DNA from: Eshraghiella sp964414835
GTDB taxonomy: Bacteria > Bacillota > Clostridia > Lachnospirales > Lachnospiraceae
Assembly (NCBI GenBank): GCA_964414835.1
Contig: CAYPWY010000012.1
Location: 1-51,371 of the forward strand
Reading direction: 5' to 3'
DNA: 51,371 bases
Part shown: positions 14,101-23,821 of the stretch, piece after piece
Layout of the letters: each line of letters opens with the position of its first letter
Position numbering within the stretch: position 1 is the stretch's first letter
Notes under the pieces: model-generated
The model's database searches: none
Told to the model about the DNA's origin: nothing
Seen by the model: the letters and a program-made list of their open reading frames with translations, nothing else
Program-made: the position numbers and the translations under genes

Positions 14101-15090
14101 ATGGCTCAGTCACCAAAGAATAGAAAAAAATACCGTGTACGCAAAGGCAGAGTCGGAATAGCCGTGGCTGTGCTTGTGTTAATCATAGGAGCTGTCATAT
14201 TTCTTTGCGTTCGCTTCGGAGGAAACCATAAGAATACAGAACAGGAGAGAGAAACCGTGGATTATGACGCAGTAGTGCCGGAAGGAGAGTTTGTCCAAAT
14301 CCAGCTTGAAGACTGCAATATGTATGTGGGCAATGTGCTTCAGCTGATATGCATATCCAATCCGGAAAGCTATGCGGCAGGTGTTATATGGAGCAGTTCT
14401 GACCCTGATGTTGTGTATGTTGACGGAAAGGGTAAAATAACGGTTAAAAGTACCGGAGCTGCGGCGATAACTGCAACCTATGGTGTCTTGTCGGATTCCG
14501 TGATCATATGCGGAGTTGACAGGGAACAGCCTGTAATATCCGACGATTTGCCGGTGTATGATGTTGAGGATAATAATATTGTTGTTGTTCAGACTCCTGA
14601 GAGCAGTGAGAATGTAACGGACGGTCATGTCAACGGAACAGAACCGGACAGTCCGTCAGACAGTAAAACATCTGAGGGACAGGATGATACCAAATCCCCG
14701 GAGGTGCAGAACGAAACTAAGCCGTCAGAAAGTGAGCCTCAAGAGACAGAGACGGAGAATGAAGCTTATAATAAGATTTCGGAGGCGGTACGTTCAGCAG
14801 GCTTTGAAACATATCTTGATAATACATATATATATCGTGAAGACGGCAATTATCTGGGCGAGGTTATAGTGGATGAAAATCTGACACAGATATATATAAT
14901 GACAAGAACAACGGCTATGGACAATGCCTTTAAGCAGGTTGTAAAATCAGTTATTCCTACTGAATATGAAGATGTTTTTGCAAGATTTGTAAGTGCTGAC
15001 GAAGACCAGACATTCAGCGCTGACGGGATGCTTGTAAGAATTGTGGCACCTGTCAACGGAGGGCACACACAGTTGATAATTTACTATTAA
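14101..15090 (+). CDS. Membrane-anchored Ig-like (BIG2-type) protein
   Basis: A 329-residue protein. A basic cytosolic start (KNRKKYRVRKGRVG) leads to one transmembrane helix at about 22-40. Then comes an extracellular BIG2-like domain (NVLQLICISNPES, then VIWSSSDPDVVYVDGKGKIT and VKSTGAAAITATYG). A low-complexity Ser/Glu/Thr linker (about 175-220) and a C-terminal alpha/beta domain of about 110 residues ending GGHTQLIIYY complete it. ATG 14101 follows AGAGGGA. It is the first gene upstream of cdaA and may sense or bind the cell surface. No catalytic motif is visible. Promoter and terminator placement suggest co-transcription with the cdaA group. Confidence 0.7.
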   Translation: MAQSPKNRKKYRVRKGRVGIAVAVLVLIIGAVIFLCVRFGGNHKNTEQERETVDYDAVVPEGEFVQIQLEDCNMYVGNVLQLICISNPESYAAGVIWSSSDPDVVYVDGKGKITVKSTGAAAITATYGVLSDSVIICGVDREQPVISDDLPVYDVEDNNIVVVQTPESSENVTDGHVNGTEPDSPSDSKTSEGQDDTKSPEVQNETKPSESEPQETETENEAYNKISEAVRSAGFETYLDNTYIYREDGNYLGEVIVDENLTQIYIMTRTTAMDNAFKQVVKSVIPTEYEDVFARFVSADEDQTFSADGMLVRIVAPVNGGHTQLIIYY

Positions 15091-15117
15091 TCTGATATTA
15101 TATAACGGAGGCACAGG

Positions 15118-15531
15118 ATGGTTAATAAGCGCAAAATAAGACTTATGACAAGAACTGCAATGTACGAAAAGCATGAATGCGGAAGTGATATAACCAAGGC
15201 AAAATACTACAAGAACGATTATGTGGGTCTTCATATGTGGACAACCGCTATTGCCGTTACGGTGGCTTACGTAATCATACTGATGCTTGTTATTGCCTGC
15301 AATTTTGAATATATAATCAATAATCTTACGGATATGAATTATACGGTGCTTGGAGTGATACTTATTATGTCATATGTAGCTATGATGGTATTGTTTTTAT
15401 TGATTGCGTATTTTGTGTATTCATATCAGTATGTCGAGGCGGAAAACGGTATTAAGATATACAAAAATCGTCTGCATAAGATATATGTTATGAATAAGGC
15501 TGACAAGAAGCGCAAAGGAGGTGCGAAATAA
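15118..15531 (+). CDS. Small two-helix membrane protein in c-di-AMP operon
   Basis: A 137-residue protein with two hydrophobic helices (about 43-62 and 77-102), a basic N-terminal tail of 40 residues and a basic C-terminal tail (LHKIYVMNKADKKRKGG). GGAGG precedes the ATG. The stop overlaps the next start by one base, so the pair is translationally coupled. I recognise no family. Position before cdaA suggests a partner of the next membrane protein or of CdaA. Confidence 0.7.
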   Translation: MVNKRKIRLMTRTAMYEKHECGSDITKAKYYKNDYVGLHMWTTAIAVTVAYVIILMLVIACNFEYIINNLTDMNYTVLGVILIMSYVAMMVLFLLIAYFVYSYQYVEAENGIKIYKNRLHKIYVMNKADKKRKGGAK

Positions 15532-16514
15532 TGATTACCGGACTTTTGGAATTTAAGGAGAAGCTTAAAGCGTTTTACGCTAAAGGCGGCACATATGTAA
15601 AGCATTTCTGCTATTTTCTTCTGGCATTTTTGTCAATGTTTATAGTTGGAAGAATGATTGGAGGAACCGGCATAATATCCAATCCGCTGATATGTTTTGC
15701 ACTGGCTGTCATATGTGCGTTTCTTCCTATTAATGTTACGGTTGTTGTCGCAACTGTGTATATTATAATACATCTATTCGGCTTGTCTCTTGAATTGGCA
15801 GTGATAGCACTTGGCGTGATGCTGGTTATATATCTTTTATATTTCAGATTTGCACCCAAAACGGGATTTTTAATGATACTGACGCCGCTTTTGTTCTATA
15901 TGCATATACCTTATGTTATACCTGTAATAACGGCATTGACAGTGGGGATGACCGGAATAGTTCCTACGGTATGCGGGGTATTTGTGTATTATATTGTTGA
16001 ATTTGCGGCGAGATATTCCACAGCCATATCGACTCTGGATGCGGACAACGCATTGCAGAACATAACATTTATTTTTAATAATATAATTACTAACAAGGAA
16101 CTTATAACAATAGTTGTGTCGTTTGCTGTGGTCATTACGATGATTTATTTTATCAGGAAACTGTCCGTGGATTATTCGGAGATGATAGCAGTGATAGCCG
16201 GATGTATTGTGGATGCGCTTATACAGATAATTGCCTTTACTGTTATGGCTGTTGATTTCAGCGTCGTTGCTATGATTCTGGGGCATATAGCTGCCATTGT
16301 AATAGGGCTTGTTATCAACTTTTTTATAATAACCGTGGATTATTCATCCACAGAGTATGTACAGTTTGAGGATGACGATTATTACTATTATGTTAAGGCT
16401 GTACCTAAAGTGTCAGTGGCATCCAAGGATGTAACCATCAAGAAATTTAATTCCAGCAAGGACCATAAAGGCATTGTTCACACTGAAAGCTATGAGATAG
16501 ATGAAGAAGAGTAG
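15531..16514 (+). CDS. Polytopic membrane protein in c-di-AMP operon
   Basis: A 327-residue protein with eight to nine hydrophobic segments between about residues 22 and 275. An acidic cytosolic tail (QFEDDDYYYYVKAVPKVSVA and onward) of about 55 residues ends HTESYEIDEEE. No transporter or enzyme motif is recognisable. It follows the small membrane protein by a one-base overlap and precedes cdaA by 35 bases. The tail could dock a cytosolic partner. Function is unknown. Confidence 0.7.
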   Translation: MITGLLEFKEKLKAFYAKGGTYVKHFCYFLLAFLSMFIVGRMIGGTGIISNPLICFALAVICAFLPINVTVVVATVYIIIHLFGLSLELAVIALGVMLVIYLLYFRFAPKTGFLMILTPLLFYMHIPYVIPVITALTVGMTGIVPTVCGVFVYYIVEFAARYSTAISTLDADNALQNITFIFNNIITNKELITIVVSFAVVITMIYFIRKLSVDYSEMIAVIAGCIVDALIQIIAFTVMAVDFSVVAMILGHIAAIVIGLVINFFIITVDYSSTEYVQFEDDDYYYYVKAVPKVSVASKDVTIKKFNSSKDHKGIVHTESYEIDEEE

Positions 16515-16549
16515 TAAAACAGAAGTTCCGGCAATGAGAAAGGGCGTCT

Positions 16550-17422
16550 ATGATACAGTCAATAACTAATTTCTTTGACGAATATTTATCAGATTTTTAT
16601 ATACCGAAATCTCTGCATGTTTCCAATGTGTTTGAGATAATCATTTTTGCTGTCCTGATTTATGAATTTATTGCATGGGTCAAGACAACAAGAGCTTTTA
16701 CGCTGCTTAAAGGTATAATTGTACTGCTCATATTCTGGCTTTTGGCGTATATTTTTAACTTTACCACAATACTGTGGCTGGGCGGAAAGATTATTAATTT
16801 TGCCATTATAGCACTTGTGGTCATTTTCCAGCCGGAGCTTCGTAAGGCATTGGAGCAGCTTGGACAGAAAAGATTTTTTGCTAAAATACTTCCTTTTGCC
16901 GAGAAGAAAGACAAAGGGGAAAGATTCAGCGATAAGACTGTCAATGAGCTGGTTAAGGCGTGTTTTGAGCTTTCCAAGACTAAGACGGGAGCATTGATTG
17001 TAATAGAGCAGGAGATTCTGCTTACCGATTATGAAAAGACAGGTATTCCGATTGATGCCATAATATCAAACCAGCTTATTATTAATATTTTTGAACATAA
17101 TACACCTCTTCATGACGGGGCTGTTATAGTAAGAGGTGACAGAGTGGTTTCTGCAACATGTTATCTGCCGTTGTCGGATAATATGATGATAAGTAAGGAA
17201 CTGGGAACAAGACACAGGGCAGCGTTAGGCATTTCCGAGGTTACAGATACGATGACACTGGTGGTTTCTGAGGAAACGGGTCATGTATCCATAGCTATTG
17301 CCGGAGAACTTTTCAGAAATGTGGACGCTGACTACCTCAGAAGCAAGCTTGTCTTTTTACAGAAGAAAACAATAGATGTGAAAAGGTATAAGCTTTGGAA
17401 GAAAGGGGGACATAAAGAATGA
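16550..17422 (+). CDS. cdaA: Diadenylate cyclase CdaA
   Basis: A 290-residue protein with three N-terminal membrane helices (about 25-95) and a DAC domain. The catalytic motifs are DGA (189-191, in TPLHDGAVIVRGDRV) and GTRHRAA (219-225). It condenses two ATP into cyclic-di-AMP at the membrane. The family normally works with CdaR and GlmM, which follow directly, so the operon joins c-di-AMP signalling with peptidoglycan precursor supply. ATG 16550 is preceded by AGAAAGGG. The end overlaps cdaR by four bases. Confidence 0.95.
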   Translation: MIQSITNFFDEYLSDFYIPKSLHVSNVFEIIIFAVLIYEFIAWVKTTRAFTLLKGIIVLLIFWLLAYIFNFTTILWLGGKIINFAIIALVVIFQPELRKALEQLGQKRFFAKILPFAEKKDKGERFSDKTVNELVKACFELSKTKTGALIVIEQEILLTDYEKTGIPIDAIISNQLIINIFEHNTPLHDGAVIVRGDRVVSATCYLPLSDNMMISKELGTRHRAALGISEVTDTMTLVVSEETGHVSIAIAGELFRNVDADYLRSKLVFLQKKTIDVKRYKLWKKGGHKE

Positions 17423-18771
17423 AAAGCTTTAAGGATATTAAGATAAAAGAGCTTATTTTACACAATTTTCCCCTTAAGATACTGGCAATAGTAATTGCAA
17501 TAGTCAGTTGGATTGTTATAGTCAATGTGGATAATCCATCCCAGAGGAAAACATTAACGGGAATAACGGTTAACCTGGTCAATGGAGAGGCTTTGACTGA
17601 TAAGGGATATATATACCAAATAGAGTCGGGTACCAGCATTTCCATTGTTGTCAAGGCACCGCAGACGGTTGTGGATGAACTGAAAGCAACGGATTTTTAT
17701 GCATATGCGGACCTGAGCGAGCGGACGCCGGAGTCTGACCGTGCCCCCATATATGTGTCCTGCATAAAAGAAGGTATGGAGAATATAGTTGATATTGTCA
17801 GTCTCAAGACTGAATATGTCCAGTTGTCCATTGACAATAAAATAGATAAAGAATGTGAACTTGAGCTTGTGATTTCAGGCAGCCCGGCGGACGGGTATGT
17901 TATAGGGGATTACAGTATATCGCCTACAACAATCAAAGTGTCAGGAGCAGAAAACACTGTCAGCCGTATTGCATCGGCAAAGCTTAATTACAATGTATCA
18001 AGCATGACTGCAAGCATAGATGACGTGGTAACTCCTGTTTTTTATGATGAGAATGGCAATGAGATTAGTTCGGATAAACTCGAAATGAGCAGAACCAATG
18101 CTAAGATCAAGATAGATATACTTCCTACCAAGTGGGTTCCGATTAACTATGCTGTCAGCGGAGAGCCGGAATCGGGATATGTTTTTATCGGACACAGTGC
18201 CAATATGGAGTCTGTCAATGTGGCGGCATCGAAGGATAATCTTGATAATCTTAGTTCAATAGATATACCGTCAGGAATTATTGATATAACCGGGGCATCT
18301 GAGGATAAAACATTTGAGGTCGCCCTTATGACATATCTTCCGTCCGGCTATCAGATTGTCTCTTCCGATAACACCCTCAGGGTTGAAATCGATATAGAAC
18401 CGATTGTGGAAAAGACGATTTCTATTCCTGTGGCTGATATAGCGACGGTAGGAATGTCTGCCGATTATGACTATAAGATACAATCCGATGACGGCGGCAG
18501 CCTGATTTCCGTCGGCATAAACGGCATAGAAGACGATATAAGCTCCATTCAGGCTTCGGATTTAGGCGCTTTAATAGACCTGAGTCAGAAACCGCCCGGC
18601 AGCTACACCGTAAAAATTAATTTTAATGACAGCGATATATATGACATTCAAAGGTCATATTATGTAAAGGTAATAATCACTGATATTAATGCATCAAAGG
18701 AAACCGAAAGTGCCACTGAGAATCAGGAGACAGAAAGTCAGGAGACGGAGCCTGTAACGGAAAAAGAATAA
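17419..18771 (+). CDS. cdaR: CdaA regulator CdaR (YbbR-domain protein)
   Basis: A 450-residue protein with one N-terminal transmembrane helix (about 16-34, LKILAIVIAIVSWIVIVNV) and an extracellular part made of about four YbbR repeats (examples near 30, 120, 215 and 310). It ends in a Thr/Glu/Ser-rich tail with repeated ETES/ESQETE text. CdaR contacts CdaA in the membrane and tunes cyclase activity. The ATGA overlap with cdaA shows translational coupling. Confidence 0.92.
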   Translation: MKSFKDIKIKELILHNFPLKILAIVIAIVSWIVIVNVDNPSQRKTLTGITVNLVNGEALTDKGYIYQIESGTSISIVVKAPQTVVDELKATDFYAYADLSERTPESDRAPIYVSCIKEGMENIVDIVSLKTEYVQLSIDNKIDKECELELVISGSPADGYVIGDYSISPTTIKVSGAENTVSRIASAKLNYNVSSMTASIDDVVTPVFYDENGNEISSDKLEMSRTNAKIKIDILPTKWVPINYAVSGEPESGYVFIGHSANMESVNVAASKDNLDNLSSIDIPSGIIDITGASEDKTFEVALMTYLPSGYQIVSSDNTLRVEIDIEPIVEKTISIPVADIATVGMSADYDYKIQSDDGGSLISVGINGIEDDISSIQASDLGALIDLSQKPPGSYTVKINFNDSDIYDIQRSYYVKVIITDINASKETESATENQETESQETEPVTEKE

Positions 18772-18795
18772 AAATAATGATAATGGAGAGATATA

Positions 18796-20148
18796 ATGGC
18801 TAGAATTTTTGGGACGGATGGCGTAAGAGGAGTTGCCAATAAGGAACTTACAGTGGAGCTGGCAATGAATCTTGGAAAGGCCGGAGCATATGTACTCACC
18901 AAGGAAAAGGCCCATAAGCCTACTATTTTGGTAGGAGGAGATACGAGAATATCGGGAGAAATGCTTGCCAATGCACTTATGGCGGGAATATGTTCGGTGG
19001 GAGCCGATGCCGTATATGCAGGTGTGATTCCCACGCCTGCAATAGCATATCTGACAAGGTATTACGGATATGATGCAGGCGTTGTTATTTCCGCATCACA
19101 CAATCCGGCAGAGTACAATGGAATTAAATTCTTTAACGGAGACGGATATAAACTGCCGGATGTGCTTGAGGATGAAATTGAGGAAACTATGCGTATGAAT
19201 ACCGCAGAGCTTCCTATGCCTATCGGCGGACAGGTGGGACATATTACTTACAGATATGATGCAAAAGATGCCTATGTTGATTTTGCTAAATCACTTATAC
19301 CGCTTGATTTGTCAGGACTTAAGATTGTTGTTGACACAGCGGAAGGCGCTTCATATTACACTGCCCGGAAGACTTTTGAGGCGCTCGGCGCCAAGCCTGT
19401 TATGATACATAACAATCCTGACGGTGTGAACATCAACAGGAATTGTGGCTCTACTCATCTTGGAGAACTTAAGGCAAAGGTTGTGGAGGAAAAGGCGGAT
19501 ATTGGAATAGCCTTTGACGGAGATGCAGACAGAATGCTTGCTGTGGATGAGTGCGGCAATGTCGTTGACGGCGACCAGATTATGGCTGTATGTGGATTAT
19601 ATATGCGCACTCAGGGCAAACTAAAAAAGAATACGGTGGTTGCCACCGTTATGAGTAATTTGGGCTTCTTTCAGATGGGTGAACGTGAAGGCATAGATAT
19701 AGTCCGGACCAAGGTGGGCGACAGGTATGTTCTTGAATATATGCTTGCCAATGACTGCAATCTCGGCGGAGAGCAGTCAGGCCATGTTATTTTTCTTGAT
19801 GAAAATACAACAGGCGATGGACTGATAAGCGCTTTGCATTTGCTTGAGGTAATGACTGCCACAGGCAGAAAATTATCGGAGCTTGCCGGAGTTATGAAGG
19901 TTTTGCCGCAGGCACTTGTCAACGCAAGAGTTTCCAACATAAAAAAAGAATATTACATGAATAATAAGGTAGTCGCACAGGCTATTTCGGAGCTTGAAGC
20001 CAAATTCGCCGGAGAAGGAAGAGTTCTTATAAGACCTTCAGGAACAGAACCGTTAGTCAGAGTTATGATTGAAGGCAGTGACCAGAATTTTATAGAAAAA
20101 GAAGCGAAGAAGCTTGCCACAATCATAGAGGAAAATATAGGAGAATAA
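18796..20148 (+). CDS. glmM: Phosphoglucosamine mutase
   Basis: A 450-residue alpha-D-phosphohexomutase that converts glucosamine-6-phosphate to glucosamine-1-phosphate. It starts MARIFGTDGVRGVANKELT, has phosphoserine Ser101 in ISASHNPAEYNGIKFF, the metal loop DGDADR (about 240-245) and the phosphate-binding RPSGTEPLVRVM near the end, all typical of GlmM. It supplies UDP-GlcNAc for wall synthesis. It lies 24 bases after cdaR with GGAGAG. GlmM can also inhibit CdaA in other Firmicutes, so the arrangement is functional as well as metabolic. Confidence 0.96.
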   Translation: MARIFGTDGVRGVANKELTVELAMNLGKAGAYVLTKEKAHKPTILVGGDTRISGEMLANALMAGICSVGADAVYAGVIPTPAIAYLTRYYGYDAGVVISASHNPAEYNGIKFFNGDGYKLPDVLEDEIEETMRMNTAELPMPIGGQVGHITYRYDAKDAYVDFAKSLIPLDLSGLKIVVDTAEGASYYTARKTFEALGAKPVMIHNNPDGVNINRNCGSTHLGELKAKVVEEKADIGIAFDGDADRMLAVDECGNVVDGDQIMAVCGLYMRTQGKLKKNTVVATVMSNLGFFQMGEREGIDIVRTKVGDRYVLEYMLANDCNLGGEQSGHVIFLDENTTGDGLISALHLLEVMTATGRKLSELAGVMKVLPQALVNARVSNIKKEYYMNNKVVAQAISELEAKFAGEGRVLIRPSGTEPLVRVMIEGSDQNFIEKEAKKLATIIEENIGE

Positions 20149-20153
20149 TTATA

Positions 20154-21089
20154 GTGAATGTGGATGTGGTCATACCGGTGTATAAGCCGGGGGAAGACCT
20201 TTTGGATTTACTTGAAAAGCTTCAAAAACAGACAGTACCTATTGACAGGATTATCATAATCAATACGGAACGGGAGTTTTTTGATGAAAAAATATATAAG
20301 ATAGCCTCAAATATTGAGGTTTCTCATATAACAAAGGCACAGTTTGACCACGCTGCCACCCGTAATATGGGGATTCAGATGTCAGAAGCCGATTATGTGC
20401 TTTTTATGACAATGGATGCAATTCCGTGTGATGAATATCTGGTGGAAAACCTTTTGAGGGGATTTCAGTCAGATGATATTAAGGTGGCTGTAAGCTACGC
20501 AAGGCAGCTGCCGAAACACGGCTGCCGGATGGCGGAATGTTTTACTAGAGAATTTAATTACCCTGAGCAGGATAGGATGAAAACTCTGTCAAGCATTGAT
20601 GAACTTGGCATCAAAACTTTTTTTTGCTCCGATGTGTGCGCCATGTATGACAGGGAAATATACGGTCTTTTAGGCGGATTTGTTGAGCGGGCAATCTTTA
20701 ATGAAGATATGCTTTATGCGGCAAAGGCAGTTGATTCCGGATACGGAATTATGTATTGCGCCAAAGCAACGGTTTATCATTCCCATAATTACACATGCAT
20801 GGAGCAGTTCAGGCGGAATTTTGATATGGGCGTTTCTCAGGCTGAACACCCGGAGGTGTTTGCAAGGGTAAGCTCTGAAAGTGAGGGAATTAAGCTGGTG
20901 CTCAGGACCGCAGGGTATCTTGTCAGGCATGGACACTGGTATGAGGTTCCGCATCTTGTTATTATGAGCGCCTTTAAGTTTGTCGGATACAGAAAAGGCA
21001 TGAAGTTTCACAAACTCAGCAATAAAAAGCTGCTGAAATATACTTCAAATCCTGAATATTGGAATACTGATAATATAAAATGTAATTAA
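20154..21089 (+). CDS. GT2-family glycosyltransferase (rhamnosyltransferase-like)
   Basis: A 311-residue soluble GT-A protein. It starts NVDVVIPVYKPGEDLLDLLE and carries FDHAATRNMGIQMSEADYVL and a DxD-like FMTMDAIPCDEYL near residue 85-95, then a FNEDMLYAAKAVDSGY motif. This order is common in rhamnosyltransferases. GTG 20154 is used: AGGAG stands 10 bases upstream and no ATG fits. It begins 6 bases after glmM and probably shares its transcript, linking the c-di-AMP operon to the polysaccharide locus that follows. Confidence 0.85.
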   Translation: MNVDVVIPVYKPGEDLLDLLEKLQKQTVPIDRIIIINTEREFFDEKIYKIASNIEVSHITKAQFDHAATRNMGIQMSEADYVLFMTMDAIPCDEYLVENLLRGFQSDDIKVAVSYARQLPKHGCRMAECFTREFNYPEQDRMKTLSSIDELGIKTFFCSDVCAMYDREIYGLLGGFVERAIFNEDMLYAAKAVDSGYGIMYCAKATVYHSHNYTCMEQFRRNFDMGVSQAEHPEVFARVSSESEGIKLVLRTAGYLVRHGHWYEVPHLVIMSAFKFVGYRKGMKFHKLSNKKLLKYTSNPEYWNTDNIKCN

Positions 21090-21107
21090 TTTGTAACATA
21101 AAAAATA

Positions 21108-21136
21108 TTGCCCTTTAAATTGGCTTGATGTATTAT
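21108..21136 (+). promoter_or_regulatory. Promoter of the polysaccharide-initiation genes
   Basis: -35 TTGCCC (21108-21113), 17-bp spacer, -10 TATTAT (21131-21136), located in the only sizeable gap between the GT2 gene and the initiating transferase. Confidence 0.65.
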
Positions 21137-21173
21137 ATAGCTGATGTTGGATTAATTGGGGAGATTTGGAACA

Positions 21174-22577
21174 TTGATTAGAAGAAACCAGAAAAGGCTT
21201 AATATGCTTCACGTGCTTCTTGATGCCATTATCATAGTGATAGCTTATTTGTCGGCGTGGGCTATTAAGTTTGGAACCGCTTTATATAAAGAGAATATTG
21301 GCAGAATCGGAATTGATGTTTATTTCAAGGCGTTGATATTCATCATTCCGAGTTATCTTATTTTATACGGATTGTGCAGTCTGTATACCCCAAAGCGTGT
21401 CCATACGCAAAGGCAGGAGATACTTAATATAATCAGGGCAAACTCCTTTGGCTTGCTTATTTTTATATTGGTTTTGTATCTGCTTAAGCAGGTTGATTTT
21501 TCACGTACCATGATTCTCATATTCTATGGGTTGAATATTGTATATGAGGTTGCGGCAAGGGTGTTTTTGCGGATGTTTCTTAGTAAACTCCGCAAGGATG
21601 GATTTAACCAGAAGCATATTGTGCTTGTGGGATACAGCCGGGCCGCCGAAGGATATATTGACAGAATAAGAAGCTTTCCGCAGTGGGGCTATCATATTGT
21701 GGGAATCCTGGATGATAATGTTGCAGAGGATACCTGTTACAGAGGAGCTAAGGTAATCGGCCGTATAGCAGATATAGAGAATGTAATATCTTTAAATGAT
21801 TTGGACGAGATGGTAATAACTTTGGGACTTAGTGAATATGCTAAGCTTGAGGAGGTTGTAGCCGTATGTGAGAAGTCAGGAGTCCATACAAAGCTTATAC
21901 CGGATTACAACAATATTATTCCTACAAGACCGTACACTGAAGATGTGCAGGGATTGCCGGTTATTAATATAAGAAGAGTTCCGTTAAGCAGTACCTACAA
22001 CAAGTTTGTGAAGAGAACCATGGATTTGATAATCGGTTCCCTTGCTCTTGTAGTGTTCTCACCGGTTATGCTTTTTACCGCCATAGCTGTTAAAATTTCA
22101 TCCAAGGGTCCGGTTATATACAAGCAGAAAAGAATTGGCCTTCACAATAAGGAATTTGAAATGTACAAGTTCCGCTCCATGTGTGTTCAGGAGGATGGAC
22201 AAGATACCAAAAAATGGACTACTGAGGGGGACCCAAGAGTGACTGGCGTAGGGCATTTTATACGTAAGACAAGCATAGACGAGCTGCCTCAGATAATCAA
22301 TGTGCTCAAAGGGGATATGAGCCTTGTGGGACCCAGACCGGAAAGACCGTTTTATGTGGAGAAATTCAAGGAAGAAATTCCACGGTATATGGTCAAGCAT
22401 CAGGTGCGCCCCGGAATGACAGGCTGGGCACAGGTCAATGGATACAGAGGAGATACTTCCATAAGAAAAAGAATAGACTGCGATTTATATTATATAGAGA
22501 ATTGGACGCTGTTTTTTGATTTCTCAATTTTGTTTAGAACTATTTTTAAAGGATTTGTTAACAAGAATGCTTATTAG
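21174..22577 (+). CDS. Polyprenyl-phosphate sugar phosphotransferase (WbaP/CpsE type)
   Basis: A 467-residue initiating transferase. Four or five N-terminal membrane helices (to about 130) are followed by a nucleotide-binding-like middle (KHIVLVGYSRAAEGYIDRIR). The bacterial sugar-transferase domain comes last: KRTMDLIIGSLALVVFSPVM, KQKRIGLHNKEFEMYKFRSM, DELPQIINVLKGDMSLVGPR and VRPGMTGWAQVNGYRGDTS. It loads the first sugar phosphate, probably glucose-1-P or galactose-1-P, on undecaprenyl phosphate. I prefer TTG 21174, with GGGGAG 10 bases upstream. TTG 21156 is possible but lacks a ribosome site. Confidence 0.9.
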   Translation: MIRRNQKRLNMLHVLLDAIIIVIAYLSAWAIKFGTALYKENIGRIGIDVYFKALIFIIPSYLILYGLCSLYTPKRVHTQRQEILNIIRANSFGLLIFILVLYLLKQVDFSRTMILIFYGLNIVYEVAARVFLRMFLSKLRKDGFNQKHIVLVGYSRAAEGYIDRIRSFPQWGYHIVGILDDNVAEDTCYRGAKVIGRIADIENVISLNDLDEMVITLGLSEYAKLEEVVAVCEKSGVHTKLIPDYNNIIPTRPYTEDVQGLPVINIRRVPLSSTYNKFVKRTMDLIIGSLALVVFSPVMLFTAIAVKISSKGPVIYKQKRIGLHNKEFEMYKFRSMCVQEDGQDTKKWTTEGDPRVTGVGHFIRKTSIDELPQIINVLKGDMSLVGPRPERPFYVEKFKEEIPRYMVKHQVRPGMTGWAQVNGYRGDTSIRKRIDCDLYYIENWTLFFDFSILFRTIFKGFVNKNAY

Positions 22578-22600
22578 GGCTGTTTGAAAGGAATATTGTC

Positions 22601-23821
22601 ATGGCAAAGTACAGAGATTTTGATGATGATTATGAGTATGAGGATGATGAATATATATATGAAGACGAGATTCCCAGAAGAAGAAAATCCCGCATAATAG
22701 AAGAAGACAGTCAGCAGGAGGAAGAGAAAAAGGCTGTCCACAAGCCTAAGAAAAAGAGAAAACGCTGGGTACTCATACTGGTTTTTGCAATAGAGATAAT
22801 TCTTCTGCTTGTTCTTATTGTGGTGTGGTATATACTTGGCAAGATGGAGCTGATTCAGTACACTCCTATCAATAAGGATGCGGTACTTATCAATAAGGAA
22901 TTGTCAGATGATACAAAAGAGGTGCTTGAAGGCTATACCAATATTCTGCTTTTGGGAACAGATTCAAGAGACAATACTGTGGAGGGGCTTACCAAGCTTG
23001 GTGAAAACCACACTGACTCAATAATTATTGCAAGTATCAATAATAAGACCAAAGAGGTAAAACTGGTATCCGTATACAGGGATACGGTTCTCAAGATGGT
23101 AGATACCGTAAATACCCAGAATGTCAGGTATGACAAGGCAACGGAAGCTATGTTTTTCTATGGTATCGAACCTACGCTCAGTATGATTAATACTAATCTT
23201 GACCTGAACATAACGGACTATATTATGGTTAACTGGAGCGCACTTATAGATATAGTCGATGCGGTTGGAGGAATTGATATAGAGATAGATGATAACGAGA
23301 TGTACTGGATTAATGAATATCTTAGAGATACCAGTGCAAATACGGGCAGGGATTATCAGAATGTTACAAGCACAGGTCTTGTACATCTTGATGGTATACA
23401 GGCAACGGCATACTGTCGTATAAGGTACGGCGGAGGAAGCGATTACAGAAGAACTGAGAGACAGAGAACGGTCATCAATCTTGTTGTAGAGAAGGCTAAG
23501 AAAATGGATATTACACAGCTTGACAAGGCTATCAGCAGTGTGTTCGGAAATATTGCTACAAGCCTTGACGTGGGAGATATTCTAAACCTCAGCAAGTCTC
23601 TTTCAAGCTATACGATAACAGAATCATCAGGATTCCCGATAGAGCTCACAACAGCTACAACCGTCAGCGGTACTGACATAAAAGATGTGGTAGTTGCCGT
23701 GGATTTGGTGTCTAATGTAAGCCAGCTGCATAAGGTACTGTTTGGCGTGGATAACTATGAACCGACAGATACCGTTAAGGAGATTAGCAGTAAAATATCT
23801 GAATTGACAGGGGCATATTAA
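22601..23821 (+). CDS. LytR-CpsA-Psr (LCP) family wall-polymer ligase
   Basis: A 406-residue protein: an acidic cytosolic tail rich in D/E/Y (1-28), one transmembrane helix (about 56-79) and an extracellular LCP domain. Motifs are NILLLGTDSRD, DSIIIASINNKTKEVKLVSVYRD (split here by family usage), VDAVGGIDIEI and the conserved RYGGGSDYRRTERQR arginine cluster. LCP enzymes transfer undecaprenyl-linked glycopolymers to peptidoglycan. Its place beside the initiating transferase suggests it attaches the polymer encoded here. It overlaps the next gene by one base. Confidence 0.92.
   Translation: MAKYRDFDDDYEYEDDEYIYEDEIPRRRKSRIIEEDSQQEEEKKAVHKPKKKRKRWVLILVFAIEIILLLVLIVVWYILGKMELIQYTPINKDAVLINKELSDDTKEVLEGYTNILLLGTDSRDNTVEGLTKLGENHTDSIIIASINNKTKEVKLVSVYRDTVLKMVDTVNTQNVRYDKATEAMFFYGIEPTLSMINTNLDLNITDYIMVNWSALIDIVDAVGGIDIEIDDNEMYWINEYLRDTSANTGRDYQNVTSTGLVHLDGIQATAYCRIRYGGGSDYRRTERQRTVINLVVEKAKKMDITQLDKAISSVFGNIATSLDVGDILNLSKSLSSYTITESSGFPIELTTATTVSGTDIKDVVVAVDLVSNVSQLHKVLFGVDNYEPTDTVKEISSKISELTGAY

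Noticed and set aside
14947..15234. Long minus-strand open frames opposite the c-di-AMP operon and other genes
   Set aside because: They are shadows of strongly supported plus-strand genes and carry no start signals of their own.
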